Below the pieces are notes generated by a model that made no database searches, was not told where the DNA came from, and was given only the letters and a program-made list of their open reading frames with translations. From contig JAEWJB010000041.1 of NCBI GenBank assembly GCA_023386795.1, positions 1 through 7,087 on the forward strand: 7,087 nt of DNA, read 5' to 3'. How positions within the stretch are numbered: the first letter of the stretch is position 1; each line of letters begins with the position of its first letter. Source of the stretch: Pseudomonadota bacterium. GTDB lineage: Bacteria > Pseudomonadota > Gammaproteobacteria > Xanthomonadales > Xanthomonadaceae. A program made the position numbers and the translations under genes. Below are positions 1-6,381 of this stretch, one piece after another.

Positions 1-4
1 AGGC

Positions 5-700
5 ATGCCCGCCGACCCGGCACTGGCCGCGAGCCTGCACCGCCAGTTGGCCGACCACGGCCTGCCCGCGTTGCCGGCCGTCACGCCCGACGCGCCCACG
101 CCGCTGCGCGTGCTGCACGACGCCCCATGGATCGCGGTGGCCGACGGCGTGCTGAGCGCCGACGAATGCCGTCTGCTGGTCGCGCTGATGCGTCCGCACC
201 TGCGGCGTTCCCAGGTCTTCGGCGACGGTGCCGACGGTCGCCACGTGCAGGCGGTGCGCACCAGCCGCAGCGCCACCGTCGACCGCGTGATCGAGGACCA
301 TGCCGCCCGCCGCATCCAGCAGCGCCTGGCGGCCGTGGCCGGCATGCCGCTGCGGCACGCGGAGGCCATGTCCATCCTGTGCTATGCCCCCGGGCAGGAA
401 TACCGTCCGCACCGCGACTACCTTCCTCCGGCCGCGCTGCGCGAGGACCGGCCCGACGCCGGCAACCGCCGCCGCACCCTGTGCGTGTACCTCAACGACG
501 TGCAGGCGGGCGGCGAGACCGCGTTCCCCGTCGCCAGCGTGAAGGTGTCCCCGCGCGCGGGGCGCGTGGTGGTCTTCGACAACCTGGACGCCCGGGGCCA
601 TCCGCTCCCGGACTCGCTGCACGCCGGCCTGCCGGTCGTGCGCGGCGAGAAATGGCTGGGCACGCTGTGGCTCCGCGAGCGTCCATACCGGGAGATCTAG
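5..700 (+). CDS. 2OG-Fe(II) oxygenase, prolyl 4-hydroxylase-like (5' end uncertain)
   Basis: This is a predicted non-haem iron dioxygenase that uses 2-oxoglutarate and O2 to hydroxylate a protein or small-molecule substrate, which cannot be told from sequence. With the first visible ATG it has 231 residues. The double-stranded beta-helix core lies at about residues 118-225. The iron-binding triad is visible as H136 and D138 (in YRPHRDYL) and H206 (in SLHAGLPV). K216 in GEKW is the expected 2-oxoglutarate-binding base. RTSRSATV at 85-92 matches the conserved Arg-Thr-Ser element of bacterial prolyl 4-hydroxylases, and QAGGETAFP at 167-175 is also typical. The protein ends in a normal TAG stop after the core, so the C-terminus is complete. 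The start is not settled. The frame is open to the window edge, and the only AGG (bases 1-3) sits one base from the ATG, too close to act as a ribosome-binding site. The N-terminal 35 residues may therefore be the tail of a longer protein. Family assignment is firm; substrate is unknown. Confidence 0.88.
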   Translation: MPADPALAASLHRQLADHGLPALPAVTPDAPTPLRVLHDAPWIAVADGVLSADECRLLVALMRPHLRRSQVFGDGADGRHVQAVRTSRSATVDRVIEDHAARRIQQRLAAVAGMPLRHAEAMSILCYAPGQEYRPHRDYLPPAALREDRPDAGNRRRTLCVYLNDVQAGGETAFPVASVKVSPRAGRVVVFDNLDARGHPLPDSLHAGLPVVRGEKWLGTLWLRERPYREI

Positions 701-725
701 CGCCGGCAAGGCCTGCGGCCGCCGC

Positions 726-754
726 TGCATGAATGCACCGGGGTGGTCTAGAAT
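726..754 (+). promoter_or_regulatory. Candidate promoter (TAGAAT) with a TGCAT/ATGCA inverted repeat at the -35 position
   Basis: A 5-of-6 match to the sigma-70 -10 consensus, TAGAAT, lies at 749-754 and would start transcription near 761. No good -35 hexamer sits 16-18 bases upstream. That place is occupied by the inverted repeat TGCATGAATGCA (arms 726-730 and 733-737), which could be an activator or repressor site and would fit a promoter that needs a regulator. The likely downstream gene is the dehydrogenase at 872, with a leader of about 110 bases. This is inferred from motif match and position only. Confidence 0.4.
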
Positions 755-760
755 GCGCGC

Positions 761-804
761 AAGCGACGCTGAGGATCCCATCCGCCATCGTCGCTTTTTT
801 GTTT
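761..804 (+). terminator. Intrinsic terminator-like hairpin, possibly an attenuator
   Basis: An 8-bp stem pairs AAGCGACG (761-768) with CGTCGCTT (789-796). It is followed at once by a T-rich run (795-800 TTTTTT, then GTTTT). The 20-base interior can fold further through GGAT/ATCC around a CCC loop. The stem plus U-tract is what a Rho-independent terminator looks like. It lies about 60 bases after the oxygenase stop, so the simplest role is to end that transcript. It also begins exactly where the TAGAAT promoter would start RNA, so it could instead form the 5' end of the dehydrogenase leader or end a very short RNA. Structure is seen directly; role is inferred. Confidence 0.6.
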
Positions 805-839
805 TCGCCCCCTGCCACAGGCAAAGTTTCGGCCGCTGC

Positions 840-851
840 ACGCGATCGCGT
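840..851. promoter_or_regulatory. 12-bp perfect palindrome upstream of the dehydrogenase, candidate operator
   Basis: ACGCGATCGCGT is its own reverse complement. It sits 8 bases before the ribosome-binding site GGAG (860-863) of the dehydrogenase. The position would suit a repressor site or a small mRNA hairpin. A 12-bp palindrome is expected by chance roughly once or twice in a window of this size, and more often in GC-rich DNA, so this is only a candidate. Confidence 0.25.
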
Positions 852-871
852 CCGCCCTCGGAGCCCACCCC

Positions 872-1975
872 ATGCTTTTCGAAACGCTCGACACCAGCGG
901 CCACGAACAGGTCGTCTTCTGCCACAACAAGGACGCCGGCCTGCGCGCGATCATCGCCCTGCACAGCACCGTCCTCGGGCCGGCGCTGGGAGGCGTGCGC
1001 ATGCGGCCCTACCCCAGCAGCGAGGCGGCGATCAACGACGCGCTGCGCCTGAGCCGCACCATGACCTACAAGAACGCCCTGGCCGGGCTCAACGTGGGCG
1101 GCGGCAAGGCGGTGATCATCGGCGACCCCAAGACCGACAAGTCCGAAGTGCTGTTCCGCGCCTTCGGCCATTTCGTCGAATCGCTGGGCGGGCGCTACAT
1201 CACTTCCGAGGACGTGGGCACCGACGTCAACGACATGGAGCAGATCTACCTGGAGAGCGAATACGTCACCGGCGTGCACCAGGCCCACGGCGGCTCGGGC
1301 GACCCGGCGCCGTTCACCGCCTACGGTGCGCTGCAGGCGCTGATGGCCTCGCTCAACCGCAAGCTCGGCCACGAGGAAGTCAGCAAGGCCAGCATCGCCA
1401 TCCAGGGACTGGGCCACATCGGTATGGAACTGGTGAAGCTGCTCAAGGAACGCGGCGCCAAGCTCATCGTCACCGACCTGGACGCCGCGCTGGTGGAGCG
1501 CGCGGTCAGCGAATACGGCGCCGAGGCGGTGAAGCCGGACGAAATCTACGAAGTGGCCGCCGACGTGTTCGCGCCATGTGCGCTGGAAGGGGCGATCAAC
1601 CAGGACACCCTGCCGCGCCTGAAGGCCGGCATCATCTGCGGCACCGCCAACAACCAGCTGGCCGACGCGGCCACCGGCGAGGAACTGCACCGCCGCGGCA
1701 TCCTCTACGCGCCCGACTACGTGGTCAACGCCGGCGGCGTGATGAACGTGTCGCTGGAGATCGACGGCTACAACCGCGAACGGGCGATGCGGTTGATCCG
1801 CAGCATCTACCACAACCTGGAAAAGGTGTTCGCGCTGTCCTCGCGCGAGGACATCCCGCCGCAGCTGGCCGCCGACCGCATGGCCGAGGCGCGCATCGGC
1901 GCCATCGGCAAGCTCAAGCTGCCGCTGGGACGCACCGCGCCGCGCTTCATCAACAAGCTGCGCAACGAGCGCTGA
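872..1975 (+). CDS. Leu/Phe/Val dehydrogenase (Glu/Leu/Phe/Val dehydrogenase family)
   Basis: This cytoplasmic NAD-dependent enzyme oxidatively deaminates branched-chain (possibly aromatic) L-amino acids to 2-oxo acids plus ammonia, reversibly, and feeds branched-chain amino acid catabolism or iso-fatty-acid precursor supply. It has 367 residues, the usual length for leucine dehydrogenases. The N-terminal substrate domain (about 10-140) carries GPALGGVRM at 36-44, K67 in TYKNAL, and the glycine-rich catalytic segment NVGGGKAVIIGDP with K79. D114 lies in TSEDVGTD. The Rossmann domain (about 145-340) has the nucleotide motif GLGHIG at 179-184 and an acidic residue, D202, at the end of the second strand, which favours NAD over NADP. 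GTANNQL (257-263) and VVNAGGVMNV (284-293) are conserved cofactor and active-site segments. The ATG is supported by GGAG at 860-863, 8 bases upstream. The gene stands alone and converges on the autotransporter gene. Family is certain; preference for Leu, Val or Phe is not resolved. Known names for such genes include ldh, bcd and vdh. Confidence 0.95.
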   Translation: MLFETLDTSGHEQVVFCHNKDAGLRAIIALHSTVLGPALGGVRMRPYPSSEAAINDALRLSRTMTYKNALAGLNVGGGKAVIIGDPKTDKSEVLFRAFGHFVESLGGRYITSEDVGTDVNDMEQIYLESEYVTGVHQAHGGSGDPAPFTAYGALQALMASLNRKLGHEEVSKASIAIQGLGHIGMELVKLLKERGAKLIVTDLDAALVERAVSEYGAEAVKPDEIYEVAADVFAPCALEGAINQDTLPRLKAGIICGTANNQLADAATGEELHRRGILYAPDYVVNAGGVMNVSLEIDGYNRERAMRLIRSIYHNLEKVFALSSREDIPPQLAADRMAEARIGAIGKLKLPLGRTAPRFINKLRNER

Positions 1976-1983
1976 GCTTTTCC

Positions 1984-2010
1984 GCCGCGCCGGCGCCATG
2001 CCGGCGCGGC
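1984..2010. terminator. Perfect 11-bp inverted repeat between convergent genes (possible bidirectional terminator)
   Basis: GCCGCGCCGGC (1984-1994) pairs fully with GCCGGCGCGGC (2000-2010) around a 5-base loop, GCCAT. It fills most of the 45-base gap between the dehydrogenase stop and the stop of the oppositely directed autotransporter gene, which is the expected place for a shared terminator. Neither strand has a U-tract after the stem, so it is not a classical intrinsic terminator. It could act with Rho, as a 3'-end stabiliser, or as a barrier to convergent transcription. Confidence 0.5.
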
Positions 2011-2020
2011 GCGATCCCCG

Positions 2021-4921
2021 TCAGAAACCGAACGCGTAACGCAGCGACCACGCGCGGGCGGGGTTGCTGCCCACGCGCTGGTCGTAGGCCAGCGACATGC
2101 GCGCGCGTGCGGACAAGCGTGCCGTGGCCGATGCGCCGAACAACGTCGCGCTGCCGTCGTCGAGCAACTGCAGCGGTGCCCACGCCTCCACGCCAGTGAA
2201 GCTGGCCTGCAGCGTGTCGCCGTGCTGGCTGAGCGGTTGCTGCCATTCGGCGTAGGCATTCCAGTCCCAGCCACCCCGCGCCAGACCGGCACGCAAACCG
2301 CCCAGCGCGGTGGTGCGCGTGGTGGTGCCTCCTTCGCTGCGCAGGCCGTAACCCAACCCGCCTTGCTCGGCGAATGCGGGCGTCTCCACGCTCGCGTACT
2401 GCAAGCCGGCGTATGGCGTCAGGCTCAGCCGCGCGCCCAGCGCGAAACGGAAGCCGCCTTCCACGCCCGCACTGGAAAACTGGCCGTCATAGCGGCTGCT
2501 GGTGCCGAACCAGGCATCGCCCAACCGCAGCTGGCGGTCGAGATCACGCGCGTAGTGGCCTGCGCCGAGCTGGCCCAGCGCGTAGAAGCCGCCGCGTGTC
2601 CAGCCGCCATAGACCTGCGCCTGGGTCTGGCGGTCACGCCCGCGGTCACCACTTTCGGCGACCTGGCTGAAAGCGCGGTTCTCGCCGAACGCATAGCCGA
2701 CGATGCCTTCGCCCACGCGTACGTCCTGGCCGACCATCCAGCCGCGCAGGTCGAACGCCCCCGCGCCCCCGGATTGCCCAAGGCCGCCGGTCTCGCGCAT
2801 CCACGCGCCTGCCGGAAGCTGCCGCGCCTGCACTTCGTCCAGGTGCACGGCGAGCGTGCGGCGGCTCTGGTCGATACCCTCGAACGTCGCACTGCCGGCG
2901 ACGGCGTGCAGCTTGCCGGACAGGCTATCGAGCGTGGCCTGCAACGCGGCGGCGCCGGCCACCTGCTGGATCTTCGCTGCCCCCTCGGCCACGGCGTCGT
3001 GGCCCTGCGAATCCTGCGCAGGCGTGTCGAGGCGGGTGAATGCCGCTTCCACGCGCGTGGCGCTGGCCAGCGTGGCAGGCGTCGGCGTGCCCAGTGCGGT
3101 CGTCGCGGCGGCCACGACATCGGCGCGGGTGATGTCGATCCATGCGTTGTTGGCGTCGTAGCCCACCGTGGCATCGAGCAGCAGCTTGCTGCTGTCATAG
3201 GCGAAGGAAGAGAACGTGCCGCCGAGCCCGCCGCCGGCGCTCATCACGTACTGCCGCTGGGCGCCGCCGACGTAGGTGCCCAGCATGCCGTACACGTACA
3301 GCCCGCCGGCCAGCTGCGCGGTGCCGTTCACGCTCAGCTTCGGCCCGTTGATCATCACCGACAGGCGACCGCTGGCGTCCTGCACATAGTTGCCGTTGAT
3401 CGAGAGGCTGGCCGCCGGCCCGAGGCGAAGCTCACCGGCGTTGTGCACGGTGCCACCGATGCGGACCGACCCGGCGCCATCCTCGTCGGTCCCCAGCAGG
3501 GCCAGGCCGCGATTGTCCAGGCCACCGTCCAGCATGATCCGCACCAGCGAAGCGCTCGCGCCCGCGTCCACTACCACGTCGGCGGCGAACCCGTTGCGCA
3601 GGTCCACGCGCGCACTGTCGCGTACCTGCAACTTTCCGGTCGAGGTACTCATGCCGGTCAGGCGCAACACGCCGGCACCGCCGACATTCACCCCGCCGCT
3701 GCCGCTCAGCGGGTTGGACCATTCGCTTTGCAGGCCCGCTGGCAGGTTGACGCTGACGTCGCCCCAGTCCAGACGCCCCGGCCCGCCGAGTGCGCGGCCC
3801 ACGTTGAGCAACCCGTTGCCGAAGACCGCGTCGATGCCCGGATCGCCCAGATCGGTGGCCGTACCCAGCAGGGTTTGGCGCACCAGGTCGTTGTCGAAGT
3901 ATGGAAACTTCTGCCACACCACCGCCGCTGCGCCGGACACCAGCGGCGCCGCATACGAGGTACCGCTGCCATACCAGTAGGTCGGATTTCCGGCGGTGTC
4001 CTGGGTGCCGGTGAACATCACCGTGCCCGGGGCAACCAGGCAGTAGCGCATCGCGACACCGCAGGCGTTGGAGTAGTACTCCAGGCGCGTGGGCGTGGCG
4101 GTATCCAGCGCGGCGACGGTCAACCAGCCTTTCTCCAGGTCGGCCGCCGGCCGCGTGCCGCCCGGACCGGCCTGGCTGGGCAGCGCGGCCATGTCCGAAG
4201 GATTGGCGCGCGATTCGTTGCCCGCGGCGAATACCACCAGCCCGCCGTTGGACTGGATGAAGGGCCGGTACTCCGCCGCGATGGGCGCGGTGGCGTTGGC
4301 ATCGTTCCAGTACAGCCCGCCCCATGAGTTGTTCATGATCTTGACGCCCTGCGCGATCAGGTCGTCGTGGATCGGCGCCAGCCCGAGTGCGCCATGTACC
4401 TCGTTGCCCTGTCCGGAGCCATCATCCTCCGGGTCCTTGTCGGCGATGATGCGGGCCGAGACGATCTGCGCGTTGCGCGCCACGCCACCCGGCCAATTGC
4501 CGAACGGCTTGCCGGCGGCGAGCTGCGCCACGGTGGTCCCGTGGCCGACCACGTCATCCACCGCCAGGTTGTTGGTCTTCGGGTCGAGATAGGCGTAGTT
4601 GGCGATGACCCGGCCCTGCAAGGCCGGATGGTTGCGATTGACGCCGCTGTCCACGATGCCGATGCGCAGGCCGGTACCGTCGTAGGCCACGCCCTGCGCA
4701 TTGATCAACGACAGATGCGCGTTGATCGCCGGCTGCGGCGGCGGAGGTGGCGATGGCGGCGGTGGCGGCGAGGTAGGCGGCGGTGGCGGGCTGACCGGCG
4801 GCGCGGTCGGCGGCGGGTCCGAGCGGGTGGTGCTTCCGCCTCCCCCGCCACCACAGGCACTCAAGGCCACCGCCAGCGCCGATGCCAGCAGCGTCGTCTT
4901 CGCCAGTACCGCCTTGTCCAT
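2021..4921 (-). CDS. Autotransporter serine protease: lipoprotein signal, S8 subtilisin domain, type V beta-barrel
   Basis: This is a predicted secreted subtilase that carries its own outer-membrane pore (type Va secretion). With the chosen start it has 966 residues. Residues 1-22 are a lipoprotein signal peptide ending in the lipobox LSAC, so C23 would be lipidated. A Gly run (24-29) and a Pro-rich tether (36-64) follow. The subtilisin domain (about 80-380) shows the triad D91 (GIVDSGV), H127 (GHGT) and S322 (GTSYAAP), with N235 (AAGNES) for the oxyanion hole. C287 and C294 probably form a disulfide. Residues 405-600 are Gly/Ala/Val-rich and repetitive, consistent with a beta-helix-like passenger stem. 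The autotransporter barrel is about 705-966 and ends in the expected aromatic residue (RYAFGF). An ATG at 4927 would leave only 2 bases after AGGGA (4934-4930), whereas 4921 leaves 8, so 4921 was chosen. The layout resembles Neisseria NalP. All catalytic residues are present and the gene looks intact. The substrate is unknown. Confidence 0.93.
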   Translation of the reverse strand: MDKAVLAKTTLLASALAVALSACGGGGGGSTTRSDPPPTAPPVSPPPPPTSPPPPPSPPPPPQPAINAHLSLINAQGVAYDGTGLRIGIVDSGVNRNHPALQGRVIANYAYLDPKTNNLAVDDVVGHGTTVAQLAAGKPFGNWPGGVARNAQIVSARIIADKDPEDDGSGQGNEVHGALGLAPIHDDLIAQGVKIMNNSWGGLYWNDANATAPIAAEYRPFIQSNGGLVVFAAGNESRANPSDMAALPSQAGPGGTRPAADLEKGWLTVAALDTATPTRLEYYSNACGVAMRYCLVAPGTVMFTGTQDTAGNPTYWYGSGTSYAAPLVSGAAAVVWQKFPYFDNDLVRQTLLGTATDLGDPGIDAVFGNGLLNVGRALGGPGRLDWGDVSVNLPAGLQSEWSNPLSGSGGVNVGGAGVLRLTGMSTSTGKLQVRDSARVDLRNGFAADVVVDAGASASLVRIMLDGGLDNRGLALLGTDEDGAGSVRIGGTVHNAGELRLGPAASLSINGNYVQDASGRLSVMINGPKLSVNGTAQLAGGLYVYGMLGTYVGGAQRQYVMSAGGGLGGTFSSFAYDSSKLLLDATVGYDANNAWIDITRADVVAAATTALGTPTPATLASATRVEAAFTRLDTPAQDSQGHDAVAEGAAKIQQVAGAAALQATLDSLSGKLHAVAGSATFEGIDQSRRTLAVHLDEVQARQLPAGAWMRETGGLGQSGGAGAFDLRGWMVGQDVRVGEGIVGYAFGENRAFSQVAESGDRGRDRQTQAQVYGGWTRGGFYALGQLGAGHYARDLDRQLRLGDAWFGTSSRYDGQFSSAGVEGGFRFALGARLSLTPYAGLQYASVETPAFAEQGGLGYGLRSEGGTTTRTTALGGLRAGLARGGWDWNAYAEWQQPLSQHGDTLQASFTGVEAWAPLQLLDDGSATLFGASATARLSARARMSLAYDQRVGSNPARAWSLRYAFGF

Positions 4922-4929
4922 CCCCATGT

Positions 4930-4934
4930 TCCCT
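4930..4934 (-). promoter_or_regulatory. Ribosome-binding site that decides the autotransporter start
   Basis: Read on the minus strand, AGGGA precedes two in-frame ATGs in ATGGGGATGG. The first (4927) is 2 bases away and the second (4921) is 8 bases away. Normal Shine-Dalgarno spacing favours the second, giving MDKAVLAK as the N-terminus. Still longer in-frame starts, up to 5011, would put a polar stretch ahead of the signal peptide and are unlikely. Confidence 0.65.
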
Positions 4935-4960
4935 GGATGCGAGGTAGAGCCCCCGGGCCT

Positions 4961-4989
4961 TCTATACGTGATCCTTGCCGGAATGTCTC
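4961..4989 (-). promoter_or_regulatory. Candidate sigma-70 promoter of the autotransporter gene
   Basis: On the minus strand, GAGACA (4989-4984; 4 of 6 to TTGACA) and TATAGA (4966-4961; 5 of 6 to TATAAT) are separated by exactly 17 bases. Transcription would begin near 4954, giving a leader of about 33 bases before the ATG at 4921. The site lies in the 162-base divergent region shared with the thiolase gene. Confidence 0.5.
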
Positions 4990-5025
4990 CACGCGCGACA
5001 CCTGTCGGCAAACCGATGGCACCGG

Positions 5026-5055
5026 CTGGCGCGCATGCCGCCCGGCCCCGATAAT
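5026..5055 (+). promoter_or_regulatory. Candidate promoter of the thiolase gene
   Basis: GATAAT at 5050-5055 is a 5-of-6 match to the -10 consensus. A weak -35-like CTGGCG (5026-5031) lies 18 bases upstream. Transcription would begin near 5062, leaving a leader of about 22 bases. The -10 box is inside a short inverted repeat (CCCGA/TCGGG, 5-bp arms around TAA). The -35 match is poor, so the call rests mainly on the -10 box and its distance from the gene. Confidence 0.4.
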
Positions 5056-5083
5056 CGGGCTACATCCTCAGGTATCCCGTCCC

Positions 5084-6259
5084 ATGACCGACATCGTCAT
5101 CGCCGCCGCCAAGCGCACCGCCATCGGCTCGTTCCTCGGCCAGTTCAACGGCGTGCCCTCGCCGACCCTCGGCGCCACCGCCATCGCCGCGGCGCTCGAC
5201 CAGGCCGGTGTCCCGGCCGCGGACGTGTCCGAGGTCATCATGGGCTGCGTGCTGCCGGCCAACCTGGGCCAGGCGCCCGCGCGCCAGGCCGCGCTGGCCG
5301 CGGGAATTCCCGAAGCCACCGGCGCGACCACGATCAACAAGGTCTGCGGCTCGGGCATGAAGGCGATCATGCTCGGCCACGATCTCATCAAGGCCGGCTC
5401 GGCCAGCATCGTGGTGGCCGGCGGCATGGAATCGATGAGCAATGCGCCGCACATGATCCCCAACTCGCGCACCGGCAACCGCTACGGCAACTTCCAGGCG
5501 GTGGACCACATGGCGTGGGACGGCCTGACCAATCCCTACGACGGCCAGGCGATGGGCGTGTTCGGTGAAAAGGCGGCCGAGAAGTTCGGCTTCAGCCGCG
5601 AGGAACAGGACGCCTACGCGATCCAGTCCGTGCAGCGCGCGCAGGCGGCACAGGCGGCCGGTGCGTTCGACGACGAAATCGTTCCGGTGAAGGTCGCCGG
5701 CCGCAAGGGCGACGTCGAGTACGCGCAGGACGAGCAGCCGGGCAAGTCGGACATCAGCCGCATCCCGACCCTCAAGCCGGCCTTCAAGAAGGACGGCACC
5801 GTGACCGCTGCCAGTTCCTCGAGCATTTCCGATGGCGCCGCTGCCACCGTGCTGCTCAGCGCCGAGGAAGCCAAGCGCCGCGGCATCACCCCGCTGGCGC
5901 GCATCGCCGGCCACGCCACCTTCTCGCAGGCGCCGGAGTGGTTCACCACCGCGCCCATCGCCGCGATCGAAAAACTCGTCGCGCAGACCGGCTGGAAGCT
6001 GGAGGACGTGGACCTGTTCGAGATCAACGAAGCCTTCGCGGTAGTGGCCATGGCACCGATCAAGCAGCTCGGGCTGGACCCGGCCAAGGTCAACGTGAAT
6101 GGTGGCGCGTGCGCGCTCGGCCACCCGATCGGCGCCTCCGGCGCGCGCCTGGTGGTGACGTTGGTGAACGCGTTGCGCAAGCGCGGCGGCAAGCGTGGCA
6201 TCGCCACTCTGTGCATCGGTGGCGGCGAGGCGACGGCCGTTGCCATCGAATTGATTTGA
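5084..6259 (+). CDS. Acetyl-CoA C-acetyltransferase (biosynthetic-type thiolase)
   Basis: This cytoplasmic thiolase condenses two acetyl-CoA to acetoacetyl-CoA and CoA, or runs in reverse to cleave acetoacetyl-CoA from leucine, isoleucine or fatty-acid breakdown. It has 391 residues, the standard length of the AtoB/PhaA group. The nucleophile is C88 in NKVCGSGMKA. GGMESMSNAPH (113-123) and NEAFA (315-319) are signature motifs. H347 lies in GGACALGHPIGASG and the acid/base C377 in CIGGGEA near the C-terminus. The loop usually written TAGNAS or TAANAS reads TAASSSSISDGAAA here (241-254), with Ser in place of the usual Asn. The start is the first ATG after AGGT (5070-5073), about 10 bases away; the frame is open further upstream, but those codons lie in the divergent promoter region and do not resemble thiolase. 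No phaB, phaC or CoA-transferase gene is adjacent in the visible DNA, so a polyhydroxybutyrate role cannot be argued. Names used for homologues are atoB and phaA. Confidence 0.95.
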   Translation: MTDIVIAAAKRTAIGSFLGQFNGVPSPTLGATAIAAALDQAGVPAADVSEVIMGCVLPANLGQAPARQAALAAGIPEATGATTINKVCGSGMKAIMLGHDLIKAGSASIVVAGGMESMSNAPHMIPNSRTGNRYGNFQAVDHMAWDGLTNPYDGQAMGVFGEKAAEKFGFSREEQDAYAIQSVQRAQAAQAAGAFDDEIVPVKVAGRKGDVEYAQDEQPGKSDISRIPTLKPAFKKDGTVTAASSSSISDGAAATVLLSAEEAKRRGITPLARIAGHATFSQAPEWFTTAPIAAIEKLVAQTGWKLEDVDLFEINEAFAVVAMAPIKQLGLDPAKVNVNGGACALGHPIGASGARLVVTLVNALRKRGGKRGIATLCIGGGEATAVAIELI

Positions 6260-6301
6260 TTGGAATTCACACCCTCTCGCAAAAGATGAATGCGGGTGCG
6301 C

Positions 6302-6329
6302 TTGACACCGGTCTTTGGCTTGTCATCAT
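6302..6329 (+). promoter_or_regulatory. Strong candidate sigma-70 promoter for the first Ala-rich lipoprotein
   Basis: A perfect consensus -35 box, TTGACA, lies at 6302-6307. It is followed after 16 bases by CATCAT (6324-6329; 4 of 6 to TATAAT), and TGT stands directly before it as an extended -10. Transcription would start near 6336, giving an untranslated leader of about 46 bases. A second -35-like TTGTCA (6320-6325) has no good -10 partner. This is the best promoter match in the window and fits a highly expressed gene. Confidence 0.6.
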
Positions 6330-6337
6330 GTTGGGGG

Positions 6338-6351
6338 CGCGCAATAGCGCG
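6338..6351 (+). other. Small stem-loop at the predicted 5' end of the lipoprotein mRNA
   Basis: CGCGC (6338-6342) pairs with GCGCG (6347-6351) around the loop AATA, with possible G-U pairs extending it. It would form within a few bases of the predicted transcript start. Stem-loops at the 5' end are known to protect abundant outer-membrane mRNAs such as ompA from decay. That role here is inference, and the stem is short. Confidence 0.3.
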
Positions 6352-6381
6352 TTGCCTAACTAACGACGAGGATTGAGACAA

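Noticed and set aside
733..2199. A 488-codon plus-strand frame overlapping the dehydrogenase.
   Set aside because: It is out of frame with a clearly recognised enzyme, is rich in Arg, Gly and Pro as shadow frames are, and shows no motif.
2222..4327. A 701-codon open frame on the plus strand lying wholly inside the autotransporter gene.
   Set aside because: It is antisense to a gene with a full catalytic triad, signal peptide and barrel. Its product has no recognisable domain and the composition expected from the reverse complement of a high-GC gene with few stops.
4730..4860. The Gly-coding GGCGGCGGTGGC-type repeat seen on the plus strand as a possible microsatellite or regulatory repeat.
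   Set aside because: It is explained as the complement of the Pro-rich tether and Gly run of the autotransporter. The repeat is imperfect, and slippage is possible but not supported by this single sequence.
4367..5083. An N-terminal extension of about 239 codons on the thiolase frame.
   Set aside because: It runs antisense through the protease gene and the divergent promoter region and shows no thiolase-related sequence. The standard thiolase N-terminus begins at 5084 with MTDIVIAAAKRT.
5060..6124. A 354-codon minus-strand frame opposite the thiolase.
   Set aside because: It is a His/Gly/Arg-rich shadow of a certain gene, with no domain.
6260..6301. Possible terminator after the thiolase stop.
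   Set aside because: No convincing inverted repeat with a T-run is present in this stretch.
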